64,000 bases of DNA from Nocardioides sp. JS614 (GTDB lineage Bacteria; Actinomycetota; Actinomycetes; Propionibacteriales; Nocardioidaceae). Position numbers and translations under genes: made by a program. Positions 8,780-17,696 of the stretch are shown piece by piece (positions within the stretch are counted from its first letter, which is position 1; each line of letters starts with the position of its first letter). The notes under the pieces are model-generated. The model was given only the letters and a program-made list of their open reading frames with translations. It ran no database searches and was not told the DNA's origin. The DNA is taken from positions 2,294,001-2,358,000 of the forward strand of contig NC_008699.1 in the NCBI RefSeq assembly GCF_000015265.1. The letters run 5' to 3'.

Positions 8780-9675
8780 CCCGCTTCCAGTTCGTCGCCG
8801 ACCACCAGCACGCCTTCGAGGTGAAGCGGATGTGTGAGCTCGTCGAGATCGGACGCTCGTCGTTCTACGCCTGGCAGGCTGCCGCGCCAGGCCGGGAGGC
8901 GCGGGCCGAGGCCGACGCCGAGCTCGCCGAGAAGATCCGGACGATCCACACCGAGGACAACACCATCGGAGCACCACGGGCGACCGCCGAGCTCAACGAC
9001 GGCGTCGCGCCGAGCGAACGGGTCAACCACAAGCGGGTCGCCCGGGTGATGCGTGAGCACGACATCCGCGGCTACCAACGCAAACGACGGGTCCGGACCA
9101 CGATCCCCGAGCCGTCGCAGCAGAAGGTGTCCGACCTGCTCAAGCGGGACTTCACCGCCGACGCGGCCAACCTCAAGTACGTCGGCGACATCACGTACCT
9201 ACCGATCGCGGACGGCACGAACCTGTACCTGGCCACCGTGATCGACTGCTACAGCCGCCGAGTCGCGGGCTGGGCGGTCGCGGACCATATGCGCGTCGAG
9301 CTCGTCCAGGACGCCCTCAAGGCCGCCCAGCTCACCCGCGGCAGCCTCGCCGGCGCTGTGTTTCACAGCGACCACGGGTCGGTCTACACATCGAAGGACT
9401 ACGCCAAGCTCTGCGCCGACCTGGGCGTCACCCAGTCGATGGGTGCCGTCGGCACGAGCGCCGACAATGCACTCGCGGAGTCGTTCAACGCGACCCTGAA
9501 ACGCGAGGTCCTCCAAGACGCCAACGTGTGGCCTGACGAGACCACCTGCCGCCGCCAGGTGTTCCGGTGGCTCATCCGCTACAACAACCGCCGCCGGCAC
9601 TCCTGGTGCCGCTACCAGTCCCCGGTCGCCTTCGAGACCGGCACCATCGCAGCTAGGCTCCCGTCAGCTGCGTAA
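8776..9675 (+). CDS. IS3-family transposase OrfB (DDE catalytic domain)
   Basis: A 299-residue rve-type integrase core. The catalytic triad is complete: Asp138 in GDITYL, Asp199 in FHSDHG and Glu235 in ALAESFN, with the 35-residue D-to-E spacing of the IS3 family. A GTG start overlaps the OrfA stop (GTGA). Together with intact termini this suggests the element may still be active. Confidence 0.93.
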   Translation: MTRFQFVADHQHAFEVKRMCELVEIGRSSFYAWQAAAPGREARAEADAELAEKIRTIHTEDNTIGAPRATAELNDGVAPSERVNHKRVARVMREHDIRGYQRKRRVRTTIPEPSQQKVSDLLKRDFTADAANLKYVGDITYLPIADGTNLYLATVIDCYSRRVAGWAVADHMRVELVQDALKAAQLTRGSLAGAVFHSDHGSVYTSKDYAKLCADLGVTQSMGAVGTSADNALAESFNATLKREVLQDANVWPDETTCRRQVFRWLIRYNNRRRHSWCRYQSPVAFETGTIAARLPSAA

Positions 9676-9684
9676 TCCAACCCC

Positions 9685-9710
9685 GTGTCCAAGAACCGGG
9701 GGTAAGGCCC
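9685..9710 (+). repeat. IS3 right terminal inverted repeat
   Basis: It begins GTGTCCAAGAACCGG, the inverted partner of 8340-8365. It starts nine bases after the OrfB stop, as expected for a compact IS3 element. Confidence 0.85.
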
Positions 9711-9930
9711 GCCCTATCCCCGATCATGACGCAGGATGATCCATGCCTTATCGGGCGCATTTCGTTGACCGGAACGGCTCAGGATGTGGGCGAGGCATTG
9801 CGCCCAGGCGCTGCTGTCAGAGCATGGGTGCTGTCCCGCCACCCAAAGCGTGGAACGGCTGTACTGCGGCGCCGCTCGAGTTCACCTTCGCGAGGGCGGT
9901 CGTGCGACGGAACTAGTCGCAGGCGACGCC

Positions 9931-11286
9931 CTAATAGCTGCGGCCGGGGTTCAGGATGCCGGCCGGGTCGAACGCTTGCTTGATCCGAAGGTGAAGGTCC
10001 CGTTCAGCACTTCCGAGCTGACGCTCCAGCCATGGCAGTTTGAGGCTGCCGACCCCATGCTCACCGGAGGCGGTGCCGCCCAGCCCGAGGGCGGCATCGA
10101 CGATCTGTCCGAACGCAGTTTCGGCTCTGGCTCGCTGCTCCGCTGACGAACCATCGAATACAAGTGTTGGATGCAGATTGCCGTCGCCCGCGTGTCCAAA
10201 GGTGCCGATCATGACGCCCGACTCGTCACGAATTCGGTCGATCTTGTCGAGCAACGCGGGTAGCAGGTGCGGCTGGACCGCGACGTCGTCGAGGATGGTG
10301 GCTCCGAACCGTTCGAGGGCAGGGAGCGCGGCACGACGAGCCGCCATGATCGCCGCGCCCTCGTCCTCATCCTCGGTTCGGAACGTCTCCGCGCCATTGG
10401 CGGTCGACATCTCCTTGAACGAGAGTGCGGCGGCGGTCGCCTCAGAGCCGTCAAACTGAGCGATCAAGAGCGCGCCTGCTGCTTCGTCGAGATCCATGCG
10501 CGTCAGGGCGTTGACCGCGGCGATTGTGGGTCGGTCCATGATCTCCATAGCCAGCGCCTCCAGGCCGGTCTGTTGGGACTCGAGGACCGTGGCTATCGCC
10601 GATTCGGGAGATTGGAAGGATGCGGCTACCGTCGCCACAAGCGCGGGTCGTGGACGCAGCCGAACCGTTGCTTCGACGATGACTCCTAGTGTTCCTTCGG
10701 ATCCGATGATGAGACGTCGAAGGTCGAGCCCTACGACGTTCTTTCGGGTCAGCGAGCCAGTCTCGACGACCTCTCCCGTGCCGATGACGGTCTTCAGGCG
10801 CAAGGCGTGGTCCGCGGTGACGCCATACTTTGAGCAGCACATGCCGCCGGCGTTAGTGGCGAGATTGCCCCCGATCGAGGAGATCTCTCTGCTGCCTGGG
10901 TCTGGGGCGTACCACAGACCGTGCCCTCGGGCCGCGCGGTCGAGGTTGCCGTTGATGACCCCTGGCTGGACTCGCGCCGTTCGTGCAATCGGGTCGATCG
11001 CGAGGATGGTGTCGAGCCGCGCAACGCTAAGAACCACGCCGCCGTCGATGGCGTTGGCGGCTCCGGCGAGCCCGGTTCCAGCGCCTCTTGGGACCAGTGG
11101 TACCGCGTGATCGCTGCACCAGCGGACGACATTGACCACTTCCTCCACCGTGTCGGCGAGGACGACAGCAAGTGCCTTGCCGTTTTCCGCGATCAGGCAC
11201 TGGTCGCGTTCGTATCCGAGCATCGCACTTGGGTCGGTGAGGACAGTTCGGGCCTGATTCTTCAGGCTGAGGAGGTTTGGGGTCAT
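9931..11286 (-). CDS. FAD-linked oxidase (GlcD/D-lactate dehydrogenase type)
   Basis: A 451-residue flavoprotein with an N-terminal PCMH-type FAD-binding domain (VPRGAGTGLAGAAN near residue 60, then SIGGNLATNAGGMCCSKYGVT) and a C-terminal FAD-oxidase domain ending in ASGEHGVGSLK and NPGRSY. Relatives oxidise D-2-hydroxyacids such as glycolate, D-lactate or D-2-hydroxyglutarate. An AAGGAAG about ten bases before the ATG supports the start. It lies 107 bases downstream of the CoA-transferase gene and reads with it, so it may oxidise a hydroxyacid made in the same pathway. Confidence 0.88.
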   Translation of the reverse strand: MTPNLLSLKNQARTVLTDPSAMLGYERDQCLIAENGKALAVVLADTVEEVVNVVRWCSDHAVPLVPRGAGTGLAGAANAIDGGVVLSVARLDTILAIDPIARTARVQPGVINGNLDRAARGHGLWYAPDPGSREISSIGGNLATNAGGMCCSKYGVTADHALRLKTVIGTGEVVETGSLTRKNVVGLDLRRLIIGSEGTLGVIVEATVRLRPRPALVATVAASFQSPESAIATVLESQQTGLEALAMEIMDRPTIAAVNALTRMDLDEAAGALLIAQFDGSEATAAALSFKEMSTANGAETFRTEDEDEGAAIMAARRAALPALERFGATILDDVAVQPHLLPALLDKIDRIRDESGVMIGTFGHAGDGNLHPTLVFDGSSAEQRARAETAFGQIVDAALGLGGTASGEHGVGSLKLPWLERQLGSAERDLHLRIKQAFDPAGILNPGRSY

Positions 11287-11393
11287 AGCGGTGATGACTT
11301 CCTTGGGGAGTGCATTGGACTACTCACGAAGCCGGACTACCCGACGCCGGCCATTCGCCGTGTCGTCGCCTGGTTCGCTGATACAGCGACGGC

Positions 11394-12617
11394 TCAATGC
11401 TTCTGGTTATCAATCGAGTCTCGTTGGTCGAGCCAGTCTCGGACCGCTCGGTTGTGCTCACCCAGGCCCGGTGGGGGCAGATGCCAGCTCGGCATCAGGT
11501 CTGCCCCATCGCGATTCTCGATTCGCACTGGCGAGCCTGGAAGGTTGAGCCGACCTGCAGTCTCGTGTTCGACTTGTATGACAAGGCCTTGGCTGAGGGC
11601 CTGGGGCCATTCGTAAACGTCTTCAATTGACCGCACTCGACCACATGGCACACCGGCGGCCGTGATGACATCGATCCAGTGATCTGACGTGTTGCTGGTC
11701 AACCGGGTCTCGATGGACTCGATCAGTTCTGCCCTGTGGGCGACTCGCGCCTGGTTGGTAGCGAATTCCGTAGCCGTTGGGTCGATTCGCAGCTCATGCG
11801 CGAGCGCGCTCCACAGTCGATCGTTGGCGGCCGCGATTTGGATGATCCCGTCAGATGCCGTGAATGTTCCGTACGGTGCGATCGATGGGTGGTGATTTCC
11901 GGACGAGACGGGGTTCTCACCACCCACGAGAAACCGCGTCGCCTGGAAACTGTGCACCCCGCAGATCGCGGCCAGAAGAGACGTTCTGACAATGGCACCC
12001 TCGCCAGTCTCGCGAGCCCGGAGGATCGCGGCCAGCGTGCCGTAAGCGCCGTAGATTCCGGCCAGCAGGTCCGCGATGGGAACTCCGACCCGCGTCGGCT
12101 CCCCCGGCGGACCCGTTATCGACATCAGGCCGGCCTCGCCTTGTGCAATTTGGTCGTAGCCGGGGCGGGCGCCTTCTGGTCCGTCATGTCCCAATCCGGT
12201 GATGGAGAGAACGACGAGCTTCGGGTTGATGTCAAGCAAACGCTCTGGCGGCAGGCCCAGACGCTCTAGTACGCCGGGGCGAAAGTTCTCCATCAGTACG
12301 TCCGCGTGACGAACAAGGCGGATCAGGAGAGATATGTCGTCGCCTGACTTGAGGTCCAGTTGGAAGGACTGCTTGTTGCGGTTGGCCGCGAGGAAGTAGG
12401 TGGAGACCCGGTCGTCGTCGCCATCGCCGATGAACGGGGGTCCCCAAGATCTGGACTCGTCGCCCGCTGCCGACTCCACTTTGATCACATGGGCACCGAG
12501 ATCACCTAGGAGCATTGCAGCGTGGGGACCGGCAAGGGCACGCGTCATGTCGATGACGGTGGTTCCTCGCAACGGTCCAGGCCTGGGCCGAAGGTCCGAG
12601 TTGTCCCCGTCGGTCAT
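11394..12617 (-). CDS. CaiB/BaiF-family (class III) CoA-transferase
   Basis: A 407-residue enzyme moving CoA between acids through an aspartyl-CoA intermediate. It has the family start TTVIDMTRALAGPHAAMLLGDLGAHVIKVE and the segment PGYDQIAQGEAGLMSITG. I chose the ATG at 12617 because it overlaps the crotonase stop (ATGA); an earlier in-frame ATG at 12629 would lie inside that gene. It is the second of two such transferases here, separated by a crotonase. Donor and acceptor cannot be inferred. Confidence 0.9.
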   Translation of the reverse strand: MTDGDNSDLRPRPGPLRGTTVIDMTRALAGPHAAMLLGDLGAHVIKVESAAGDESRSWGPPFIGDGDDDRVSTYFLAANRNKQSFQLDLKSGDDISLLIRLVRHADVLMENFRPGVLERLGLPPERLLDINPKLVVLSITGLGHDGPEGARPGYDQIAQGEAGLMSITGPPGEPTRVGVPIADLLAGIYGAYGTLAAILRARETGEGAIVRTSLLAAICGVHSFQATRFLVGGENPVSSGNHHPSIAPYGTFTASDGIIQIAAANDRLWSALAHELRIDPTATEFATNQARVAHRAELIESIETRLTSNTSDHWIDVITAAGVPCGRVRSIEDVYEWPQALSQGLVIQVEHETAGRLNLPGSPVRIENRDGADLMPSWHLPPPGLGEHNRAVRDWLDQRDSIDNQKH

Positions 12618-13387
12618 CGGCCACTCCACTTCGGGTCCTGTCTCGCTCCGAAGCGTTCCACGGCTTCGCGAAAGTCGTGGCTTCCGTATACCTGTTCCAG
12701 GACGTCGTCGTTACTACGGTCGGGTTCAAAGAGAAGGCGGTTCAGCGAGGTCTTCGCTGCCCGCATGCTGAGCGGCGAATGATTCTTGAGTCGTTCAGCT
12801 TCGCTCTCTACCACGACACTGATTTGACCGGCGGCACATAGCTCTGCGACGAAGCCACGCTGGTGAGCCTCGGCAGCAGTCATGAGCCGTGCTCGCAGGA
12901 GGAGGTCGAACGCTGTGCTTCGTCCCAGGAGCTCAACGATGAGCCGGTAGGAATGTTGAGAAAGACAGTTGCCAAGGGTGCGTGCCATCGGCGCACCGAA
13001 CTGTGCCGACGTGGTTGCAATGCGTAGGTCACATGCGGCGGAGATCAGGAAGCCTCCACCGACGCAGTAGCCGTCGACTGCGGCAATGGTTGGCACCGGA
13101 ACGCTCAGGATTGCGTCGATGACTCCGTCAATTTTTCGCTCGTAGTCGACGCCGTCTCGACCCGAGTCGAACGATTGGAACTGGGTGATGTCCGTTCCAG
13201 CGATGAACGCGCGCGGTGACGAGGATTGCAGAACCATTGCGCGTACGTCGTCGGCCTCTGCCTCTCGGCAGGCAGACTCGAGTCGGGCGTACATCTCCCA
13301 GGTCATGGCGTTCAGCTTTTCTGGCCGGTCGAATGTGACGTAGAGCACGTCATGGAGCCGGTGGACTTGAATGTTGGGTTCGCTCAT
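12614..13387 (-). CDS. Enoyl-CoA hydratase/isomerase (crotonase) family protein
   Basis: 257 residues with the crotonase fold. The oxyanion-hole segments FIAGTDITQF (residues 61-70) and DGYCVGGGFLISAACDLRIA (105-124) are present. However, the glutamate following the GGG motif in classical hydratases is replaced by hydrophobic residues, and the second catalytic region reads GAPMARTLGN instead of PEV-like. It may therefore be an isomerase, lyase or other crotonase rather than a true hydratase. The ATG at 13387 shares its A with the upstream TGA (TGATG). The longer frame from 13540 is unlikely. Confidence 0.85.
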   Translation of the reverse strand: MSEPNIQVHRLHDVLYVTFDRPEKLNAMTWEMYARLESACREAEADDVRAMVLQSSSPRAFIAGTDITQFQSFDSGRDGVDYERKIDGVIDAILSVPVPTIAAVDGYCVGGGFLISAACDLRIATTSAQFGAPMARTLGNCLSQHSYRLIVELLGRSTAFDLLLRARLMTAAEAHQRGFVAELCAAGQISVVVESEAERLKNHSPLSMRAAKTSLNRLLFEPDRSNDDVLEQVYGSHDFREAVERFGARQDPKWSGR

Positions 13388-14535
13388 CACGCCTCCCCCG
13401 CGCCGAACTCCGCTAGGACTTGCTGGGTGTGCTGGCCCAGAAGCGGCCCAGCCTGACCTGCGACTGTCGGCGTCCTCGAAAACCGCATCGGCGACCTCGT
13501 CTGTCGCACGGTCCCGATGGTCGGATGTGAGGAATCCCAAAAGAACTCGCGTTCCGCTAGGTGCGGATCTGTGAGGGCCTGTTCGATGTCAGCGATCCTT
13601 GCGCATGGCACCTGTGCACGGATGAGCTTGTCGAGAAGCTCTGAGGTGGAGAAGGCCCGGGTCGCCCCCTCGAGAACTTCGGCCAGTTCTGCACGATGGC
13701 GGAATCGTGTCCCGCCGTCGACGAACCTCGGGTCTCGTTCTAGTTCGGGCAGGCCAAGCACCTCGCACAGTGCCGACCACGTCTTGGTCGTGACCGCGCC
13801 AAGAGTGACTTTGCCGTCGCTGGTTCCAAACGCCTGATATGGGGCGAGGCTTTGGTGTGCGGTCCCTAGAGGCGCGCCAACTTCGCCGTTGACAAAGTAT
13901 CGGGGGGCCTCCCAAACGGCCAGAGAGACCGCTGACTCGAGCAGCGAGACGTCGATAAATTGGCCCAGTCCGGACCGCTGACGCTCGTGGAGCGCGGCTG
14001 TGACAGCCAGCGCGACATACAGTGCACATACGAGGTCGCAGACCGGGACGCCGACCTTGACGGCGGGCCCACCCATCGACCCAGTGAGGCTCATGAGACC
14101 GCTGCGGGCTTGGGCCATGATGTCCAACCCAGGCAGTCCGGCGTCAGGGCCGTCTTGTCCCCACCCGGACGCCGAGGCATAGATCAACGATGGTGCGCGG
14201 GGTGCGAGGTCTGAGTACCCCAATCCCAGTTTGGACATCGCTCCTGGTCGTAGGTTCTCGACCAGAACATCAGTGTTCCGGACCAGCTCCAAGAATGCGG
14301 ACATCCCGTCGGGGGACTTCAAATCGAGGACGACGGATTCTTTGTTGCGATTGATGGTGGCGAAAGCCGCGCTCTCGCCGTTGACGATTGGGGCCGTCTG
14401 GCGGACAGAGTCGCCTTGACCGGCCATCTCGACCTTGATGACTCTGGCTCCCAAGTCAGCCAGGTGCATCGTGGCCCACGGGGCAGCGAGAAACCCGCCG
14501 ACCTCTAGGACGGTGATGCCTTGCAACGTCGTCAT
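13387..14535 (-). CDS. CaiB/BaiF-family (class III) CoA-transferase
   Basis: A 382-residue CoA-transferase starting TLQGITVLEVGGFLAAPWATMHLADLG, with LPGLDIMAQARSGLMSLTG in the central region. It is first gene of the four-gene minus-strand run (transferase, crotonase, transferase, FAD oxidase) and is divergent from the hydroxyacid dehydrogenase gene at 14711. It presumably activates a carboxylic acid as its CoA ester for the crotonase. The two transferases are clearly different proteins, so they may act on substrate and product acids separately. Confidence 0.9.
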   Translation of the reverse strand: MTTLQGITVLEVGGFLAAPWATMHLADLGARVIKVEMAGQGDSVRQTAPIVNGESAAFATINRNKESVVLDLKSPDGMSAFLELVRNTDVLVENLRPGAMSKLGLGYSDLAPRAPSLIYASASGWGQDGPDAGLPGLDIMAQARSGLMSLTGSMGGPAVKVGVPVCDLVCALYVALAVTAALHERQRSGLGQFIDVSLLESAVSLAVWEAPRYFVNGEVGAPLGTAHQSLAPYQAFGTSDGKVTLGAVTTKTWSALCEVLGLPELERDPRFVDGGTRFRHRAELAEVLEGATRAFSTSELLDKLIRAQVPCARIADIEQALTDPHLAEREFFWDSSHPTIGTVRQTRSPMRFSRTPTVAGQAGPLLGQHTQQVLAEFGAGEA

Positions 14536-14710
14536 ATAACCGCCTCCCTGTCTGTGCGGCGCAAGGCGACCACAGCCTCAGATGCTGGGTCAACCTGTTC
14601 GTTTCTGCACAGGAGGTGCACGCAGTTGGCCCTTGTCCTTGGACCTTGCTACGCCGAGTGTTGCGTCCAAATTCCTTACTCCAACACTGACTACGGGAGA
14701 TGGCCTCGAC
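14536..14710 (+). promoter_or_regulatory. Divergent promoter region between CoA-transferase and dehydrogenase operons
   Basis: A 175-base non-coding stretch between two divergently read operons that should hold both promoters. A GGGAGA ribosome site lies before the ATG at 14711. I see no convincing palindrome and cannot assign promoter boxes. Confidence 0.45.
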
Positions 14711-15637
14711 ATGGAGCGCATCGCATTCATTGGACTCGGCAACATGGGCAACTCGATGGCGAAGAACCTGATCGCCGCCGGGTTCGACGTGGTTGGGTTC
14801 GACGCCGACTCTCGTACGAACCAGCGTTCGGCCGAGACAGGCATCCCAGTCGCCGCGGACGTTGTGGACGCCGTCACCGGCGCAGACGTTGTGATCACGA
14901 TGCTCCCCAATGGCGACATCCTTCGCCAGGTGCTGCTGGGCGCTGGCGCCGAATCTGGCGTCTTGAACTACCTCGCACCGGGGGCGCTCGTCATCGACTC
15001 ATCCTCGATCGACGTCGCCAACTGTTTGGCGGTACACGAGAGCGCGGCCTCGGCGGGCATCGCCTTCCTCGACGCTCCGGTCTCCGGCGGGGTCGGAGGC
15101 GCTGCGGCAGGGACCCTCACCTTTATGGTGGGTGGGGACGAAGCACACGTGAGGCGAGCCTGGCCGCTCTTCGAGGCCATGGGCAAGAAGGTCGTTCGAG
15201 TCGGCGGACCGTCGACCGGACAAGCCGTCAAGATGTGCAATCAGATGATCTACGCCTCGTCGCTCGTCGCGGTTGCAGAAGCCTTCTCTCTCGCCGACAA
15301 ACTCGGTGTCGCACCGAAGATGCTGTTCGAGGTAGTCACGAGCTCCTCAGGAGACTGTTGGGCCATCCGCAACTCCTGCCCCTGGCCCGATGTTGTCGAA
15401 GGAGGATCAGCAGCCGACGAAGGCTTCGCCCCACGCTTCTCCTCGCGGCTAATGAGCAAGGATCTTCGACTGGCTACCTCCGCAGCCTCGAACGTTGGCC
15501 AGCCTCTGCCTCTGACGGGCAAGACTGTGACGTTCTACGAGAAGGTCGCCGTACATGAGCCGGCACTTGATGTCACTGCCGTGATCCGCGAGATCAATGA
15601 AGCCGGCGCGTCTACTGCGACTGTAGTCACCCGATGA
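14711..15637 (+). CDS. 3-hydroxyisobutyrate dehydrogenase-family oxidoreductase
   Basis: A 308-residue beta-hydroxyacid dehydrogenase. The Rossmann motif GLGNMGNSMA is at residues 8-17, the substrate loop is DAPVSGGVGGA at 121-131, and catalytic Lys174 is in GQAVKMCNQM. The family oxidises 3-hydroxyisobutyrate to methylmalonate semialdehyde or reduces tartronate semialdehyde. The ATG at 14711 gives the canonical N-terminus and follows GGGAGA; the frame from 14582 adds unrelated residues. Its stop overlaps the aldehyde dehydrogenase start (ATGA), so product semialdehyde is likely handed to that enzyme. Confidence 0.9.
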   Translation: MERIAFIGLGNMGNSMAKNLIAAGFDVVGFDADSRTNQRSAETGIPVAADVVDAVTGADVVITMLPNGDILRQVLLGAGAESGVLNYLAPGALVIDSSSIDVANCLAVHESAASAGIAFLDAPVSGGVGGAAAGTLTFMVGGDEAHVRRAWPLFEAMGKKVVRVGGPSTGQAVKMCNQMIYASSLVAVAEAFSLADKLGVAPKMLFEVVTSSSGDCWAIRNSCPWPDVVEGGSAADEGFAPRFSSRLMSKDLRLATSAASNVGQPLPLTGKTVTFYEKVAVHEPALDVTAVIREINEAGASTATVVTR

Positions 15638-17124
15638 GCCTCGGCATCACCGCGCCGACAGACGCGATCTCGATGGACATGCAGATGCTCATCGGAGGCA
15701 ACTGGGTGGACGCGCTGGGCGAGGAACGCATCCCCGTCGAGAGCCCCAGCACGATGACCACGATCGGATCCGTTCCGCGCGCACGCTCCGTCGACATTGA
15801 TCGTGCAGTGGTCGCGGCGCGCCAGTCGTTCCCGGCCTGGCGTGATACACCGCCACGGCAACGGGGGCGACTGCTCGCACGAATCGCTGACGCCCTGGAA
15901 CCGTTGGCCGAAGAACTTGCTCGAACAATCTCCACCGAGAACGGCAACGCGATTCGGACACAGTCTCGCGGAGAGGTCGCGTTCTCCGTCGACGTATTCC
16001 GGTACTTCGGGGGGATTGCAAGCGAGGCCAAGGGAGAGACCATTCCGCTGGGAAGCACAGTCCTCGACTACTCCCGTCGTGAGCCTTTCGGCGTCGTCGG
16101 TGCGATCGTTCCCTGGAATGCGCCCTTACAGCTCAGCGCCATGAAGATCGCTCCGGCTTTGGCAATGGGAAACACCATCGTCCTCAAGGTTGCCGAAGAT
16201 GCTCCGCTGGCGGTGCTCCGGCTGGCCGAGGTTGCCAACCAAGTCCTGCCGGCGGGCGTCCTCAACGTCATCCCAGGGTATGGCGACGAAGCAGGCGAAG
16301 CGCTCATTCGCCATGCCGACGTCGATAAGTTGACCTTCACGGGCTCGACTGCGATCGGCAGTCACGTCATGGCGACGGCCGCGGAAAGAATCGTTCCAGT
16401 CTCGCTGGAGCTCGGAGGGAAGAACCCACAGATAGTCTTTCCGGACGCGGACAACGACGAAGTAGCACGTGGCGCCATCATGGCAATGCGGTTCGCTCGC
16501 CAAGGCCAGTCGTGTACTGCAGGGTCGCGTCTATTCGTGCACTCCTCAATCTTCGATTCCTACCTCGATCGATTCGTTGGCGCGCTACGCGAACTCAGGG
16601 TCGGTGACCCATTGGACGAAGCCTCCGACATCGGCGCCATCGTCAATAGGAAGCAGTTCGACAAAGTCTGCGGCTACATCTCGGAGGGCATCGAATCGAA
16701 CTCGACCGTGCTGCTCGGTGGACTCCCGCCCTCCGACGGGCCACTAGCGAACGGCTACTACGTCACGCCCACAGTGCTGTCGCAGGTCGATCCTGCGTGG
16801 CGCCTGGCTCGCGAGGAGATCTTCGGGCCCGTCGTGTGTGCCATCCCGTGGACCGATGAGGAGGAGGTCTTGGAACTCGCCAACCGGTCCCACTATGGGC
16901 TGAGCGCGTTTATTTGGACCTCTAACCTCGGAGCTGCCTTGCGAGCGGCACATGCGGTCGAGAGCGGATGGGTTCAGGTGAATCAAGGCGGCGGTCAAGT
17001 ACTTGGCCAGTCCTACGGAGGGTTTAGGCGGAGCGGCATCGGGCGCGAGTTCTCACTCGAAGGAATGCTCGACAGCTACACCCATCGCAAGCACGTCTCG
17101 ATCAATCTCGCTCCCATCGGATAG
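15634..17124 (+). CDS. NAD(P)-dependent aldehyde dehydrogenase
   Basis: A 496-residue aldehyde dehydrogenase of normal length. The general base Glu259 is in SLELGGKNP and the nucleophile Cys294 is in GQSCTAGSR. It oxidises an aldehyde or semialdehyde to the acid in the cytoplasm. Coupled by a four-base overlap to the hydroxyacid dehydrogenase, the pair resembles a hydroxyacid-to-diacid route. The MmsA-type CoA-acylating subfamily is not clearly matched, so I do not call it mmsA. Confidence 0.92.
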   Translation: MSLGITAPTDAISMDMQMLIGGNWVDALGEERIPVESPSTMTTIGSVPRARSVDIDRAVVAARQSFPAWRDTPPRQRGRLLARIADALEPLAEELARTISTENGNAIRTQSRGEVAFSVDVFRYFGGIASEAKGETIPLGSTVLDYSRREPFGVVGAIVPWNAPLQLSAMKIAPALAMGNTIVLKVAEDAPLAVLRLAEVANQVLPAGVLNVIPGYGDEAGEALIRHADVDKLTFTGSTAIGSHVMATAAERIVPVSLELGGKNPQIVFPDADNDEVARGAIMAMRFARQGQSCTAGSRLFVHSSIFDSYLDRFVGALRELRVGDPLDEASDIGAIVNRKQFDKVCGYISEGIESNSTVLLGGLPPSDGPLANGYYVTPTVLSQVDPAWRLAREEIFGPVVCAIPWTDEEEVLELANRSHYGLSAFIWTSNLGAALRAAHAVESGWVQVNQGGGQVLGQSYGGFRRSGIGREFSLEGMLDSYTHRKHVSINLAPIG

Positions 17125-17696
17125 GACGAGCAAATGGTCTCAGGGGAGGAAGGGACTGCATCATTTGGTGACAGCACGACCACAGCGCGGGGCGTCCCTG
17201 GCGCGGTACGGCTTGGGCACGATGCATCGTCACCATCGGTGTCATCGAGTCTGGAACGCCTCTTCACCGAGTCCGGAGAACCGGGGGAACATCAACAGTT
17301 TCGGGCTACCGGGCCAGGATCCACAGCGAGCATCTGGACTAAGCCGACTGTCTCTACCTCTGACGACAAGTTCGAGCACTACGCCGAGAAGTGATCACAG
17401 GTCGTAGTACTGACTGACTGACCCATGCTGACCTGCGCAAACGTCGAGGATGTTCGACAATTTGTACCACGCTTGTAACGAACGCTGGCCTGAGGACCGC
17501 GCCAGAGTGCCCGGCGGAGCTGGTCCGGCTCGCCGCTGTCCACGGCGTCCCGTGGGCGGCGCGCGAAGGGACTAGTCAGACGCTGCATCGAGAGCACCTG
17601 GGTCTGGGCGGGAGGCGTGCGGACGTCGAGACCCTCGACAAGCTTGACTCCTCGATAGCGCACGGCAGGTCGCTACATCTGGTGAACCCGCCTGCA
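17125..17696. other. Convergent intergenic region with repeat copy A
   Basis: This stretch lies between the aldehyde dehydrogenase (plus) and the hypothetical gene at 17697 (minus). A small plus-strand frame at 17134-17394 (86 residues) has no recognisable domain or ribosome site, and its last codons are part of the repeat, so I do not call it. Only the repeat at 17359-17484 stands out; 17485-17696 shows nothing further. Confidence 0.6.
17359..17484 (+). repeat. Dispersed ~126-bp repeat, copy A
   Basis: First of four same-orientation copies. Its core GTCGTAGTACTGACTGACTG is followed, at fixed spacing, by ACCTGCGCAAACGTCGA and TTGTACCACGCTTGTAAC. Counted by hand over the 80-base core it matches copy C at about 73 positions, copy D at about 70 and copy B at about 59. 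Read on the minus strand, the core ends an open frame with GSVSQYYDL and a stop. It lies between convergent genes. Confidence 0.85.

Larger units (their letters stand above)
8340..9710 (+). mobile_element. Complete IS3-family insertion sequence
   Basis: An element of about 1.37 kb with imperfect terminal inverted repeats (23 of 26 positions match) and two overlapping transposase frames, as in the IS3 family. No clear target duplication is visible beside the repeats. It sits between the LysR gene and the FAD-linked oxidase gene, inside the catabolic cluster, and looks intact. Confidence 0.9.

Noticed and set aside
17134..17394. Small ORF of 86 residues before repeat copy A
   Set aside because: No ribosome site or domain; its C-terminus is simply the repeat read in one frame, and the same region in copies B-D has no matching upstream ORF.
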